DNA from: Cordilura impudica
Taxonomy: Eukaryota > Arthropoda > Insecta > Diptera > Scathophagidae
Reading direction: 5' to 3'
Length of the DNA: 64,000 nucleotides
Assembly: GCA_963682025.1 (NCBI GenBank)
Contig: OY821520.1
Coordinates: 91,967,992 to 92,031,991 of the forward strand
Shown here one piece after another: positions 10,210 through 21,080 of the stretch. The translations under genes and the position numbers were made by a program. Below the pieces are notes generated by a model. That model worked only from the letters and a program-made list of their open reading frames with translations, was not told the DNA's origin and made no database searches. Each line of letters opens with the position of its first letter. Positions within the stretch are counted from its first letter, which is position 1.

Positions 10210-11730
10210 CAGGGTGTTCTGAAAACTTTCCGAAAAAATTAAATGCGCGATAGCTTGGATCAATATGAATATTCTTTGTTGTAGCACCACTGACCCCTAC
10301 CGTCTTCGAGTCATTGAATCTCAAAGATAAATGCATTTGTGAATGCATTTCTTAAAAACAACTTTCAATTTTTAAATAAATTTTCTTTGAATTAATTGTT
10401 AAAAAAAAATTTTCTTTATTTTTTTTTACAAATGCTCAAAATGAGACCCGTGCATGGTGGTGCATTTTACATATCGTCGCCTAATTTCAGCGGTAGTAAC
10501 ATCCAGCGTTATTTCTTCCTGAATGGTTTGATAGGCCTCGTTTATTTTGCGTTTAAGTTGATTACATGAAATTATTTCTTCATTGTAAATGAACTCTTTT
10601 GCCCGACCCCAAACATAAAAATCTAACGGTGTTAGATCCGGAGACCTCGGTGGCCATTTGATTGGTCCATTGCGTCCAATCCAATTTGTACCAAAACTAC
10701 TGTTTAAAAAGTTCTTGACTACAATGCTAGAGTGTACGGGACAACCGTCTTGGTGAAAGGTAGTTCCCGCTAATGTTGCTAATGGCAAATTATCGAGAGC
10801 GTCTCTAAGTTCGTTTTGGAGGAAATCCATGTACAATGTTGCATTTAACCGATCTGGTAAGAAAAAGGGCCTATAACGCAATTTCCGATGGGGCCTGCCC
10901 AAACATTGAGACTAAAACGGTTTTGGTGCTTTGTTTGCAGTTTTTTGTGCGGATTTTCTTGCGCTTAAAAATGTAAATTATGAAAATTTGTGATACCTTC
11001 TCGGTTGAATATGGATTCATCCGTCCATAGAATTTAAAAAAAAAAATTTTCATTTTGTGTATCTTTCGCCAACATTAACGTACAAAACTCAATTCGCTTT
11101 TCACAATCACCTTCGTGCAACGATTGTACCGGTGTGTAGTGACACGGATGGAGCTTGTGATGTTTTAAAATTCTAAACACCTGAGATTGTGGTATTTCCT
11201 TTGTTTTAGCTATTTTTCTTACACTTGTTGTTGGGTCTTGCAACACAGCTGCCAAAAGAGTTTCTTCTGCATTCTGTTGAAAGCCCCTATTAACGCAACC
11301 TGTATCACGAAGGCGATCAAACGTACTGTTGAAGACGGTGTGGTGGGGAACATCTCTTTGGGGGAAAGCTTCAGCATACATACGCTGTGCTGCCAATGAA
11401 TTCCCATCAGCTTTGCCATAATAAAAAACGAAATCCGCATACTCAGCATTTTAAAAATTTCATCGCGAATCGAATTTAAAGGTACACGAAAACAAAGAAA
11501 AATGGAAAAAAATTTCAAAAATTTTTTTTTGACACATAACTCAGATAAAAATGTTTAAAAAAGTAAGTTGTTTTTAAATGAATTAAATGTATTTAAAAAT
11601 GCATTATTTTTTGCGACGCTATAGCTCGAAAACGGTAGCCGTTAGAACGGTGGTGCTAGAACAAAAAATATTTATATTGATCCAAGCTATCGCGCATTTA
11701 ATTTTTTCGGAAAGTTTATGGAACACTCTG
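10210..11730 (-). mobile_element. DD41D Tc1/mariner-superfamily element with ~80-bp TIRs
   Basis: Inverted repeats of about 80 bp bound a 1,521-bp unit. The left end starts CAGGGTGTTCTGAAAACTTT and the reverse complement of the right end starts CAGAGTGTTCCATAAACTTT. From there the arms run nearly identically through CCGAAAAAATTAAATGCGCG to TAGCACCAC. A TA dinucleotide flanks each side (10208-10209 and 11731-11732), as expected for this superfamily. The transposase is on the minus strand and is broken. The nearly matching arms suggest a fairly recent insertion relative to the other DD41D copies. Confidence 0.9.
10426..11450 (-). pseudogene. DD41D transposase pseudogene, DUF4817-type N-terminus
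   Basis: The protein would be the transposase of the surrounding element. The N-terminal part (11450 to 11034) carries a helix-turn-helix region with GKADGNSLAAQ and FPQRDVPHHTVFNSTFDRL, the pattern of the DUF4817 helix-turn-helix found in many insect transposases. The first catalytic Asp is in WTDES (11019-11021), the second in HQDGC (10747-10749) and the third in LTPLDFY (10621-10623). The spacing between the last two is 41 residues. No ATG opens the frame: a possible one-base loss near 11450 separates an ATG from it. Further breaks are a slip in the T run near 11040, a TAA near 10975 and a one-base loss near 10862. All catalytic Asp codons survive. Confidence 0.85.
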
Positions 11731-11860
11731 TATAATACAATTAATGATACTATATAATAAATTTGAAGAGTGCTAGCAACTATGGCCTTCGACTCCGAAA
11801 ACCCTTTTTTAAAATACCATCAAGCATGTCATTATATACGTTTATTTTGTTAAGCTTGCA

Positions 11861-12109
11861 TTTGTTTCTCCACAACATAAGTAACTTTACCAAATGTGGT
11901 CACGATCGGTCCATTTTTCGTAGCCACATATGACAACCGATATGAACTTTTCCATATCTGAAGGTAAAAAAATTAAAAACAAAGTTACTTAAATTTAGCT
12001 TATGCTTGTTTTGTATATCCAATTAGTTGGACCTGAGACCATTTCTGTAAAAGCATATTATAGGGTATTATATAGTGGGTCTAGCTCGACTACTATTTTC
12101 TTATTTGTT
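11861..12109 (+). repeat. INE-1-like family A element, 3' fragment
   Basis: Only the 3' third is present. It starts in the segment resembling AAGTAACTTTACCAAATGTG and continues through CCGATATGAACTTTTCCATA to a degraded terminal hairpin (TATAGTGGGTCTAGCTCGAC). It ends TTCTTATTTGTTT and abuts the next copy directly, head to tail. Confidence 0.8.
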
Positions 12110-12895
12110 TTTATATCATTGTGGCCTATACCATTATGTGGTGAGAATGAGTTTGTGCTGATGTTTGTATCTACCAAAAATACATATTTTATCAAGACCC
12201 ACATTTCCTTATACCGATAGACTCAGAATAACTATCTGAGTTGATTTAGCTATGTCCGTCCCTCTGTCTGTCTGTCTGTCTGCCTGTCCGTCTGTGTGTC
12301 CATGTAAATCTTGTAATCAAACTACAGGTCGCAAATACGAATATATTTTGATGAAATTTTGTATTAGCTTATACCGATCGATGACCGCTGTTGAAATCGA
12401 TGCATGCTTAAAACTAGAGTCCGTACAAATAACCCCTATGAGTTTGAATAAAATGGTCGTAAGATCCAGATCATATATATATCTATATATTGGTATATTG
12501 GCAAAATTTTGATTTTCATTATGTATTATATATTATTATTATACCCACTAATCAGTAGTCCAGAAATATACCTTGTAGGACCATTTTAAGTCATAGCCCC
12601 CATATAAAACTGATTGCTGATCTTCATTTAAAATATATAAAAAAACAAAATTATTTTGCAGATTTTACTCAAATTTGGTACATATATGTTTTTGAGAAAT
12701 GTAAGATACTTTACTAGATATGGTCATGACCGGTCCACTTTTGAGATAATCAACTTTTTCATATCTGTACGACACAAGTTAATAACAATACCACTGTAAT
12801 ATATCCAGTTACTGTCTCAGCTAAGATGGATACAAGAGTTTCTCTCGATTCGCATGGTATAGAGTATCGTATAGTCGGTCTAAACCGACGATAGG
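12110..12895 (+). repeat. INE-1-like family A element, 3' end cut off by LINE B
   Basis: This diverged copy has an altered 5' end (TATCATTGTGGCCTATACCA). Its microsatellite is drifted and longer, with GTCTGTCTGTCTGTCTGCCT in the core near 12260-12290. The copy stops inside the terminal hairpin at 12895 (GACGATAGG), where a T run marks the poly-A end of a minus-strand LINE. The LINE insertion therefore postdates this copy. Confidence 0.8.
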
Positions 12896-13095
12896 TTTTT
12901 TTTTTTTTTTATTTATGAAGTAAAATTTCAAATACAATTACAATTCAGATTTGTTGGCCACAGCGCCTTAAAGGCATTTTTGAGGCAAGCTGGCAAAAAC
13001 TCAGATTACAGCTTATAATAAGAGAAAAAAAAAAAATTAATAAAAGTAATTACATATTTACATATTTACAAAAGAAGCGTTTCAAGATTTCGAAG

Positions 13096-13342
13096 TTAGT
13101 GATCTTTAAGTTCAGCTTTAAAATGAGATATTCTATTAATAGTTTTTAATATTACAGGCAAGTTATTATATTCGAAACCACCCATATACTCTATTCTTTG
13201 CTTGGTTGTTTCTAATCTGCATCTAGATATTCGTAAATTTTGTTGATTCCTTGTGTGAATAACTGATTGGTTCTGAGCAAAAGTAACAGTATGATAGCCA
13301 ATGTTCCTCAAATATTTGAAGACGTACATAAGCAGTTGATAT
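13096..13342 (-). pseudogene. LINE B copy 1, C-terminal coding segment
   Basis: The frame reads YKYQLLMYVFKYLRNIGYHT and ends in KTINRISHFKAELKDH. It aligns with the C-terminus of LINE B copy 2 (MQLLVFVFKSLQNIGHNT to ISVFKVNLKN). It is the continuation of the reverse transcriptase protein whose upstream part lies at 15065-15975. It is cut off from it by the inserted jockey-type LINE and so has no start of its own. Confidence 0.8.
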
Positions 13343-13355
13343 TTATATAAAACAT
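13343..13355. repeat. 13-bp target site duplication, left copy
   Basis: TTATATAAAACAT here is repeated exactly at 15065-15077. The pair flanks the jockey-type insertion and joins the two halves of the LINE B frame (VLY...VLYK), as expected for target-primed reverse transcription. Confidence 0.9.
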
Positions 13356-15064
13356 TTTTTTTTTTTTTTTTTGTTATTAGTACTCTTTATTTACAATCTA
13401 TCCATTCAAGGATAATAAGCAAATCTGATAAAATACAAATTAACATTAATTGATGCCCTCCAGTGAGAACATCAATATATTACAATTAATAGATTTGATA
13501 TTTTTAACAAAGGGAAAATTATAACAATATATACAATAATTTTTTTTTTTTTTTGTTTTTTTTTTTTATTTTTCGCAATAGTTTAATTTTAATGTATCCA
13601 TTTTTTATTAATTATTTTCGAAACGGTAGATCAAGAATGTGATTCCGCTTCAGTCTTCGAATTTCTTCTGTATCATCAAGGAGGGAAATAGCTAACGGGT
13701 TGCAGTGGTTACTTAATCTTTCTAAATAGTTTGCGCTGAACCTATTTATTTCTTGTTTTACTGTTGGGATATAAAGATCATTATGTATTGTTTTATTAGA
13801 TACAAACCATGGTGCATTTATTATTGATCTTAGTGTTTTTGATTGGTATCGTTGTAATATCTCAATGTTAGAATTACTTGTTGTTCCCCACAGCTGTATG
13901 CCATACGTCCAAACTGGTTTCAGAATAGTTTTATATATATTGACCTTATTTTCGAGACTTAGCTGAGATTTTGGACCCAATAACCAATAGAGACGTCTGG
14001 TTTTTATGTTAAGATGTTCTTTTCTTGCTTTAATGTGGGGGCTCCATGTTAACCGCTTATCAATATGTAAACCTAAATATTTAACGCTGTCTTGTTTTGG
14101 AATTTCACTATTATTGATAAAAATGCTTGGACAGATACTTCTACGTAGAGTGAATGCTACATGTACTGATTTTTCTGTATTGACTTTTATGTTCCATTTT
14201 TTCAACCAAATTTCAATTTCATTAAGTTCTTTTTGCACGCAATTAGACGCTTCGACTGGACATGTGCTTGATGCTAATATTGCTGTGTCATCAGCATAGG
14301 TTGCAACTAAAATGTTATCAGTTATAGGCATATCTGAAGTGAATATTGTGTAAAGAATTGGGCCTAGAACACTGCCCTGGGGTACCCCTGCTTGAATGTT
14401 ATATAATTCCGAAGTTTCACTATTGACTTTTACATAAAAATATCGATCGCTTAAGTATGATTTGAGCAATAGATAGAATGAAGTTGGAAGTAATTTTTTA
14501 AGTTTATACAATAAGCCGTTATGCCAAACTTTATCAAAGGCTTGTTGCACATCTAGAAAGGCTGCCGAACAATATTTTTTATTTTCCAATGTATCTCTGA
14601 TATAAGCAACGATACGATGACATTGCTCAGGGGTGCCATGTTTATGCCTGAAACCAAATTGGTACTCAGGAATGATGTTGTATTTTTCTAATATTGGTGA
14701 CAATCTACTCATAATTATTCTCTCGAATATTTTGGAGAACGTAACCAATAAACTTATAGGTCTGTAAGATGACACAACGTTCTCTGGCTTATTTGGTTTA
14801 ACTACCATTATTATCTCCGCACTCTTCCATTGGGAGGGAAAATGACTAAGTCGAAGACTTGAGTTAAAGATTAGAGTTAGAAATATAATACCTTTTTTTG
14901 GCAGAAGTTTAACAACAGTACCATCTATACCGTCGTGTCCTGGTGATTTTTTATTATTTAACTTATTAACCTCTTCTTGAACTTCTTGTGGGGATATATG
15001 TTTAATAGGCCAATCCATTGGACACGGACTGTCTAAAAATGTTTCAATTTCATCAAGGATAGCG
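13356..15064 (-). mobile_element. 5'-truncated jockey-type LINE nested in LINE B
   Basis: A 1,709-bp insertion is flanked by exact 13-bp duplications (13343-13355 and 15065-15077). Its poly-A tail is the T run at about 13356-13372 and its 5' end is at 15064. The 3' UTR covers about 13373-13611. The endonuclease and N-terminal parts are absent, a common outcome of incomplete reverse transcription. The reverse transcriptase frame is uninterrupted, so this is one of the younger LINE insertions here. Confidence 0.92.
13612..15064 (-). CDS. Jockey-type reverse transcriptase, 5'-truncated, open frame
   Basis: This is the reverse transcriptase part of a non-LTR retrotransposon protein, which copies element RNA at the target site. 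The open frame extends upstream to 15459 without an ATG. Its first ~130 residues come from the host LINE B and about 483 residues are jockey-type. Counting from 15459, visible motifs are NKKSPGHDGIDG (169-180), SYRPISLL (231-238), FLDVQQAFDKVW (301-312), GVPQGSVLGP (358-367) and the catalytic YADD (388-391). The thumb and C-terminal region reach LPFRK. The sequence fits the Jockey clade. There is no apurinic endonuclease domain because of the 5' truncation. The frame is intact but it lacks its own promoter and start, so expression is doubtful. The junction of two unrelated LINE frames is in phase. Confidence 0.88.
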
Positions 15065-15975
15065 TTATATAAAACATGAATAGGCATAATTGATTTGCAC
15101 ACATTACCATATAAAGATAATGTCAAGTAAGTGATTGGTAAATTCTGTATGGTTTTCAAAGCTTTATTCTGCATACTTTGCAGTGATTTTAAAACATTTG
15201 TTGATTTATAACCGTATATTATTGCCATATAGTTCAAGTGACTTTGAATGAGAGCTTGATATACTAACAATTTAGTTTTAATATTTAATTTATTTTTCAT
15301 TTTATACAAAATACCAATAGCCGGTGCAATCTTAGATTTGACTTCAGAAATATGCGAATCCCATGAAAGATTACTTTGCAAAGTAATGCCCAAGTGTTTT
15401 AACTCATGAGTTTCATCAATTATATTGCCATCAACAAAAATGTTGAAATTATTATTCAAAGCATGAGCATGTGGTCAGAATCTTATTAACTTTGTTTTAT
15501 TCGCATTTAGAATTAATCTGTTTAATCGAGCATATTCAAGTATCAAGGCAACATCCCGTTCCATTTTTATCTTTCATTCCAGGTCATATTTATAGGGATA
15601 AAATAGACAAACATCGTCAGCAAACATATATAATTTACCCTCAAGATTCAAGTTACAAATATCGTTTAGATATATAGAAAATAGCAACGGTCCCAAGCAA
15701 CTACCCTGTGGCACTCCACATTCAACATTTAGCATTTCACTCTTCTCACTGTTGACTTGTACTAATTGTTTCCGGTTTTGAAGGTAATTTTCAAATAATT
15801 TTAGCTCTTTTCCCAGCACGCCGTAATATTTTAGCTTCTGTATCATTACATCATGATCAACTAAACCGAAAGCCTTTGTAAAGTCCAGAAATAGACCTGC
15901 AACACCTTCTGAACCATTATCGATACATCACATATGAAATTTACAACATTAATCACCGCTTCTTCAGTACCACAG
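15065..15975 (-). pseudogene. LINE B copy 1, reverse transcriptase core
   Basis: Reading down the minus strand, the segment shows GTEEAVINVVNFICD, a FLDFTKAFGLVDHD active-site region, CGVPQGSCLGPLLFSIYLND, FADD in place of the usual YADD, and NIFVDGNIIDETHELKHLGI. It then runs to VYQALIQSHLNY and SLYGNVCKSIMPIHVLY, where the jockey-type insertion begins. There is a stop after the PYKYDLE region near 15574 and further damage around 15460-15570. Copy 2 (18667-20920) and copy 3 (40016-42450) share these motifs. The 5' end is cut at about 15975. Confidence 0.82.
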
Positions 15976-17654
15976 CCATTTTATTTATTCTTTTTTTTTT
16001 TTTTTTGTATAATTCTAACTTTAATTTGATATTGTATAGATTTAAAAGTGTAATTTTGTTAACATTATTTTGCTATCTTTGGAAGTTCTTTAAAACAACT
16101 TCGAGGGATAGAAAGTTTTTACTTTGAAGCAATGAAACGGTGATTCTTTTATTCTTTAAGAAAGTCTTCACTTTTGTTTTGTGGGCAATAACTCATTTTT
16201 TAGTCAAAGTGCTGAATAAATAAGTCAAATTTTATTTAATTTTTTAACGTGTTAGTTCTTCAGAAAACATTTTTTTATTTAATATTAAGAATAATCTGGC
16301 CATATTGCAGAAAAATTTTAAATTACGTTAAAACAAATTAAAATTTAATTCGCCCGACGTGAAAGAACTTGGCAGCACTTATTAATACCAATATTAAACC
16401 AATATTAATACCAATATTAAAGCAATAGTAACACCAATAGTAACATTTAAAGTTTGAAATTGTGTGAATTTTAAATATTAGAATGAAGTCATTAATATAT
16501 AAACAAAATTTTGCGATACTACTGGCTTTCATGGCTATATTTCTATTTACTTAAACTAAACATTTTAATGCGTTTAAATGTTTTTTTTGTTCAACGAATT
16601 ATGTCGGCAATACAAATGTAAAGTGCTGACAGGCAGCATTCACATTAGTGCCATCTATTATTATGTAGTGGTAACATTGGAGGTTTGCAAACAAACTAGA
16701 AATGTTTTGAGTGGTGTGAAATGGCCAGATTAGCATTTTTGCTGTATACGCAGTAGTTTTCGTCAAAGACCGCTGTGGCACTGCGGTATTTTTTTCGTAT
16801 GTAACAGACTACAGTTTAAATTAAGTTGTATCCGGTATTACTAAACTGTACCACATGTTTTTGCGAACTACCGTACGTTAGTTAAGCCATTAGAGTAAGT
16901 TCGGGTAATGTGAAATATGCGGGTAATGCGGAACACACCTTTAATCGAAAATTACACTCAAGTATCGTTTTATGCGGTAGATGCGTTCCACAGAATTACG
17001 CATAATCTGAAATCACATAAGACGAAACATTACTATCATCGACCGTTATTCCTGAAATATATTATAGCAATTGAGTTTGTGCTCAAATGTCACTTTCTTA
17101 TAAGCCTTTTCATAAGCCATCATACTATGTTTCTAGTTAAAATAAAAAGGTACGAAAATGGCATTAGTGCATTACTAAGTAAAATAATATATTAAAAAAT
17201 CCACTATACAAATGAATTGCCTTTTTTTATTATTTGCATTAGTGCATTGCTAGGTAAAATAGAAAGGCATAAAAAGGTATAATAATAAAAAAAACCAGGT
17301 TAAAAATGAATTATATCCTCCGTGTATTGACATTCTTAGTTACAAATATATAAAAAGCATGGTGTATGTTGTAAGCAGATATCATTACTGGTAACAAATT
17401 ATGACTATTCTAAATAAAGTAAAAAGACCCAAAAATTACCCAAAGCTAATAGGGTATAATTACCCATTTTCGGTCTCATTGCGCAATAGGTTAACAACAT
17501 GGTAATAAAACAATACTTCATATCTAATTACTTATGAGTATAGAGACCAAAAAAATTATGGCTTTAATCAATTTCTCAATGTTAAAAAAAATGTTATCAA
17601 ATTTCATGACCTAGTTTTTTTTGGCACAAAAGTGCTATATCTTGGCGAATTTTT
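15976..17654. other. AT-rich sequence, no gene seen
   Basis: A T run at about 15985-16003 could be the poly-A end of a further minus-strand retroelement. I see no coding sequence behind it. At 16378-16445 a short unit like ACCAATATTAA/ACCAATAGTA recurs several times. The phrase GCATTAGTGCATT followed by RCTARGTAAAATA occurs near 17160 and again near 17235 as a diverged direct repeat. Nothing else is recognisable. Confidence 0.45.
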
Positions 17655-18283
17655 ATTCGATTTTGAATTTTTATAGTTTAATATTGATCCCGATTCTTAC
17701 ACGATCGAAACTATCGTAAAATCTTAAAAAAGAAAGTCATATTTTCCACTTGAAATTTTCAGTCGATTTCCGCCGCGACTTTTCTTTAACCGATTGTCCC
17801 CAAACTTCACATATATTAGTTTTATATTGAAAGGTAACAAACTGGACCCTGCCTATCCCCAAAATTGCAATTTGAAAAATGTCCATATAACGTAGGACCA
17901 CTTTATTGCACATGTTCTATTACATATAAACATATCTCACTATTGTTTTAGTTCTTTATATGAAATTTTGTTGGAGTGCCCTTACATTTTCGAACGTCAT
18001 TCCTCACCTATTTGGTCTAAAGGCTCCAAATTAAATAGAAAACTGCTGCAGATTATGACGAACTAAATAAGCCTAAATAGTATGAACCACACTCAACCTA
18101 TTGTGGACAAGAGAATGTGTTTAACAGACAGACAAACAAGTGGATATCGCCAGAACGATTTCTCTTTTTATAAGGATCAAGAATATATATAGTTTGTGAG
18201 GTCCCCGGAATTTATTTCAAAGAGTTAGAAATGGATTGACAAACTGATGTGTACCCTCTGCACAGTAGTGTGGAGGGTATAAC
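17655..18283 (-). repeat. Second INE-1/DINE-1-like subfamily (A'), diverged copy
   Basis: Read on the minus strand, the element begins TTATACCCTCCACACTACTG and then TGCAGAGGGTAC, a hairpin-forming end. It continues TCAATCCATTTCTAACTCTT and the phrase CTATATATATTCTTGATCC. A GTTTGTCTGTCTGTT core is followed by CTCCAACAAAATTTCATATA. The order (TATACCC hairpin end, TATATATTCTTGATC, GTCTGTC core) is that of the Drosophila INE-1/DINE-1 group as I remember it. It differs clearly in sequence from family A. The far boundary is approximate. Confidence 0.6.
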
Positions 18284-18666
18284 AATTGAACTAAGGAGTT
18301 CCTTACCACAAAATTAAATCTGTTAGAAGATTAAAGAATTCATTTAAAAAGCAAAGCTTTTGCCGAAGTTTCAGGGAAATATGCAATTTTCTAAATCAAT
18401 TTTTTAAAAAAATTTTAATTGTTACACAGGTCTCTAGCAATAATTTGGATATTACAGATTGAAAAAATATCACTTAGTCGACGAGTTATGGCCAAAAAAC
18501 CATATAAACAATATGCTGAAAATCGGCATTTGACTGCAAAGTTCAAAGGTCGATTAAAGAAAAAATTCGAACTAACATAAACAAACGCCGCGATACGGGT
18601 CTTCTAATTTAGCCTCTATTTTCACCACTCACTCTCAGAATCGACCTAACTTTCGCTAACCTGAAT
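18284..18666. other. Short spacer, no gene seen
   Basis: No domain or clear repeat is visible between the A' element and LINE B copy 2. The last 100 bp are richer in C and may include the 5' truncation point of the LINE. Confidence 0.4.
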
Positions 18667-20920
18667 TTGTTCCACAGTGTTATTGTAGGTGATTCTAATA
18701 TAGACTTTCGGGATGATAGTGTATCAGTAAATATTATGAAATTGCTTTCGAATTATGATTTTAAAAATTGCCATACCGTAATAACACGCCCTTTATCGGG
18801 AAAATCCATTGACAATGTGTTCAGTAACATTTCAAATCAATATTTTGCTGATTCTGTTGAGTGTAATCTGTCTGATCACAATATGATTTCATACAAAATT
18901 CAGAGCAGATTTAGAAATCCTACGGATTTTGAAGTAATTCAAAAACATTGTGATTACAATAAGCTAAAAAATATTTTGCAAAACGATGTATCTCGGTTGA
19001 TAATTCTACGCTAATAACACTTCTTTCAAATGCTTACGTTATTTCTACGGTTGTTACTAAAAGAAAAAAATTAATAAATGACGAAAAAGCACCTTGGATG
19101 AACGAAAATTTACAAAAATTAATTTTACTTAAACGGAAATTGTTGAAACGAAGGAGGAAAAGACCGAATACTTTTGATATACAAAGTAGTTAAAGAGAGT
19201 AAACAAAGTGATAAAAGTTGCATGAATAGTTATTATCATGATAATATTAGCAGTGTTCAACATGACCCTAAAAAATGTTGGAGGTTTATGTATAAAACTT
19301 TAGGAAGAAGCGCTAAAAAGCAAATTAGCTTAAAAAATCCAATGGTACGTTAGTTAAAGATGATTTTGAAAAATGTGAGATTTTTAATAACTATTTTTTA
19401 CAAGTTCCAAGAACTATTAAGGAACAAATTAATAGCTCTCCAATGGATGCATGCAATAGTCTTAGAGCTCTTAGATACCAGAGCGGGTCTTTTCATTTCC
19501 GCTCCACAACAATTGAAAATATTTTGTTGATAATATCCAACCTCTCTCAAAATAAGAGCCCAGGTCATGATAATTTATCTCCAAAAATTTTTGTTGAGTG
19601 TAAGGAGGAAATATCACCTAAGTTGTTATGTATCTTTAATGACATCATAAACACATCTGTCTATCCGTCTATGTTGAAAATTTCAAAAATCGTGCCGATA
19701 CCGAAGCAGTTAACTGCTAACAGCGAGGATAATTATAGGCCTATTGCGTTACTGCCCATAATAGATAAAATTTTTGAGAAACTTATCCATTAGTAACTGT
19801 TATCATATATGGAAGATAATAATCTTCTTTACGATTATTCGATCTCGTGGATCATGAAATTATGATTCAAAAGCTTCGATATTATGGAATAATGAGTAGA
19901 GAGTTAAGTCTTTTGAAAAGTTATCTGCGTAATTGAAAGCAATTTGTTGAAGTGAATAATTTCAAAAGTTCCCTTGGTATCGTTGAACACGGCATGCCGC
20001 AGGGTAGTGTATTGGGCCCCCTATTGTTTACAATTTATCTTAATGACATCATGAATCTTGGGCTATATGGAAAACTATTTATGTACGCAGATGATATAAC
20101 ACTATTTTATCCATACAAATATGAAACCGCACTAAAAGCGTATATGGAAAGAGATGCTGGTTTGATTTTTGAATATTCAAGACTGAACAAATTGGTGGTA
20201 AATGCGAAAAAAAACAAAATTGCTACGGTTTAAACCACGTTTCAATAATGATGCTGCAAGATTTAGTATTTATGTGGAAGGTGAAGAAATATTTGAAACT
20301 CAGTCAATAAAGTATTTGGGAGTGTATCTACAGCGTAATCTGGCTGGAGTTTGCATATCTAGAATTTAAAATCAAAAATATCATCAGTGATTGGATTGCT
20401 ATATAAATTTAAGCACAAGTTTAATGAAAGATCTAAGTTGATGGTTTATCAAGCATTAATACAAAGCCACCTTAATTACTTGGTGTTAATATATGGAAAC
20501 AAAAACAGTACCGATCTACAATCTCTGCCGAGAACACAAAACAGAGCATTAAGAATTATATACAACTTACCATCACTTTACTCAACACTGTCATTGTATA
20601 AGGATGTATATAAGAATATTTTGCCTATAAATGGTTTCTACAAAATGCAGTTATTAGTCTTTGTTTTTAAGTCATTGCAAAATATTGGTCACAATACGAT
20701 ACAATTTCCGATGAATCAAACTAGGTTTAGTACGCGAAGCAGGTCGAATTTGAGAACAGTTAGATGTAGATTAGAAGCCACGAAACAGAAAATTGAATAC
20801 GTAGGAAGTCGTGAATTTAATAACTTGCCACAAAATATAAAAGATATTCAAAGAATTTCAGTTTTTAAAGTAAATTTAAAGAATTATCTGTTACGAAACT
20901 TAGAAATGCTTTTAAGGTAA
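18667..20920 (+). pseudogene. LINE B endonuclease-reverse transcriptase pseudogene
   Basis: The first segment (18667-19014) holds the C-terminal part of an apurinic-type endonuclease, with VIVGDSNIDF and the terminal SDHNMI motif. The next (19443-19793) opens the reverse transcriptase with NKSPGHDNLSP, ISKIVPIPK and NYRPIALLPIIDKIFEKLI. A deletion near 19835 removes the conserved segment before LVDHEIMIQKL. The third segment (19952-20233) has MPQGSVLGPLLFTIYLND and the catalytic YADD. The last (20387-20920) has VYQALIQSHLNY and the C-terminal NLPQNIKDIQ region. The frame is broken by several stops and shifts, so no function is expected. It would have made DNA copies of its RNA at a nicked target. 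Confidence 0.85.
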
Positions 20921-21080
20921 ATAAAGAGAACTGAATTGATCTCATTTATATATTTTATATTTATTAATTAATTTATAACATGAACTAAAATAATGGCAAC
21001 TGCGTCAATAATGTCTTAAGATGCTGAGGCAATTTATAACGTTATTTGAAATAACGTAAATAAATTAATTATTAAAAAAA
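18667..21080 (+). mobile_element. LINE 'B' copy 2, 5'-truncated, internally deleted
   Basis: This non-LTR retrotransposon lies on the plus strand. The 5' part holds the end of an endonuclease domain, the middle a reverse transcriptase, and the 3' part the C-terminal region. A 3' UTR follows (GGCAACTGCGTCAATAATGT, then GCTGAGGCAATTTATAACG) and an A-rich end near 21065-21080. It is the longest LINE B sequence in the window and was used to reconstruct the order of the split copy at 12896-15975. Confidence 0.85.

Larger units (their letters stand above)
12896..15975 (-). mobile_element. LINE 'B' copy 1, 5'-truncated and split by a jockey-type LINE
   Basis: This non-LTR retrotransposon lies on the minus strand. 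Its poly-A is the T run at about 12896-12911, followed by a 3' UTR with a GCGCCTTAAAGGCATTTTTG phrase. The coding C-terminus is at 13096-13342. A second LINE interrupts it (13356-15064), and the rest of the reverse transcriptase resumes from 15065 to about 15975. The element is truncated at the motif that reads GCGTEEAVINVV. Two relatives in the window (18667-21080 and 40016-42450) allow the interruption to be placed to the base. The clade is Jockey/CR1-like; I cannot resolve it further. Confidence 0.85.

Noticed and set aside
14006..14299. 97-residue plus-strand frame opposite the LINE.
   Set aside because: It is antisense to the jockey-type reverse transcriptase frame and has no independent support.
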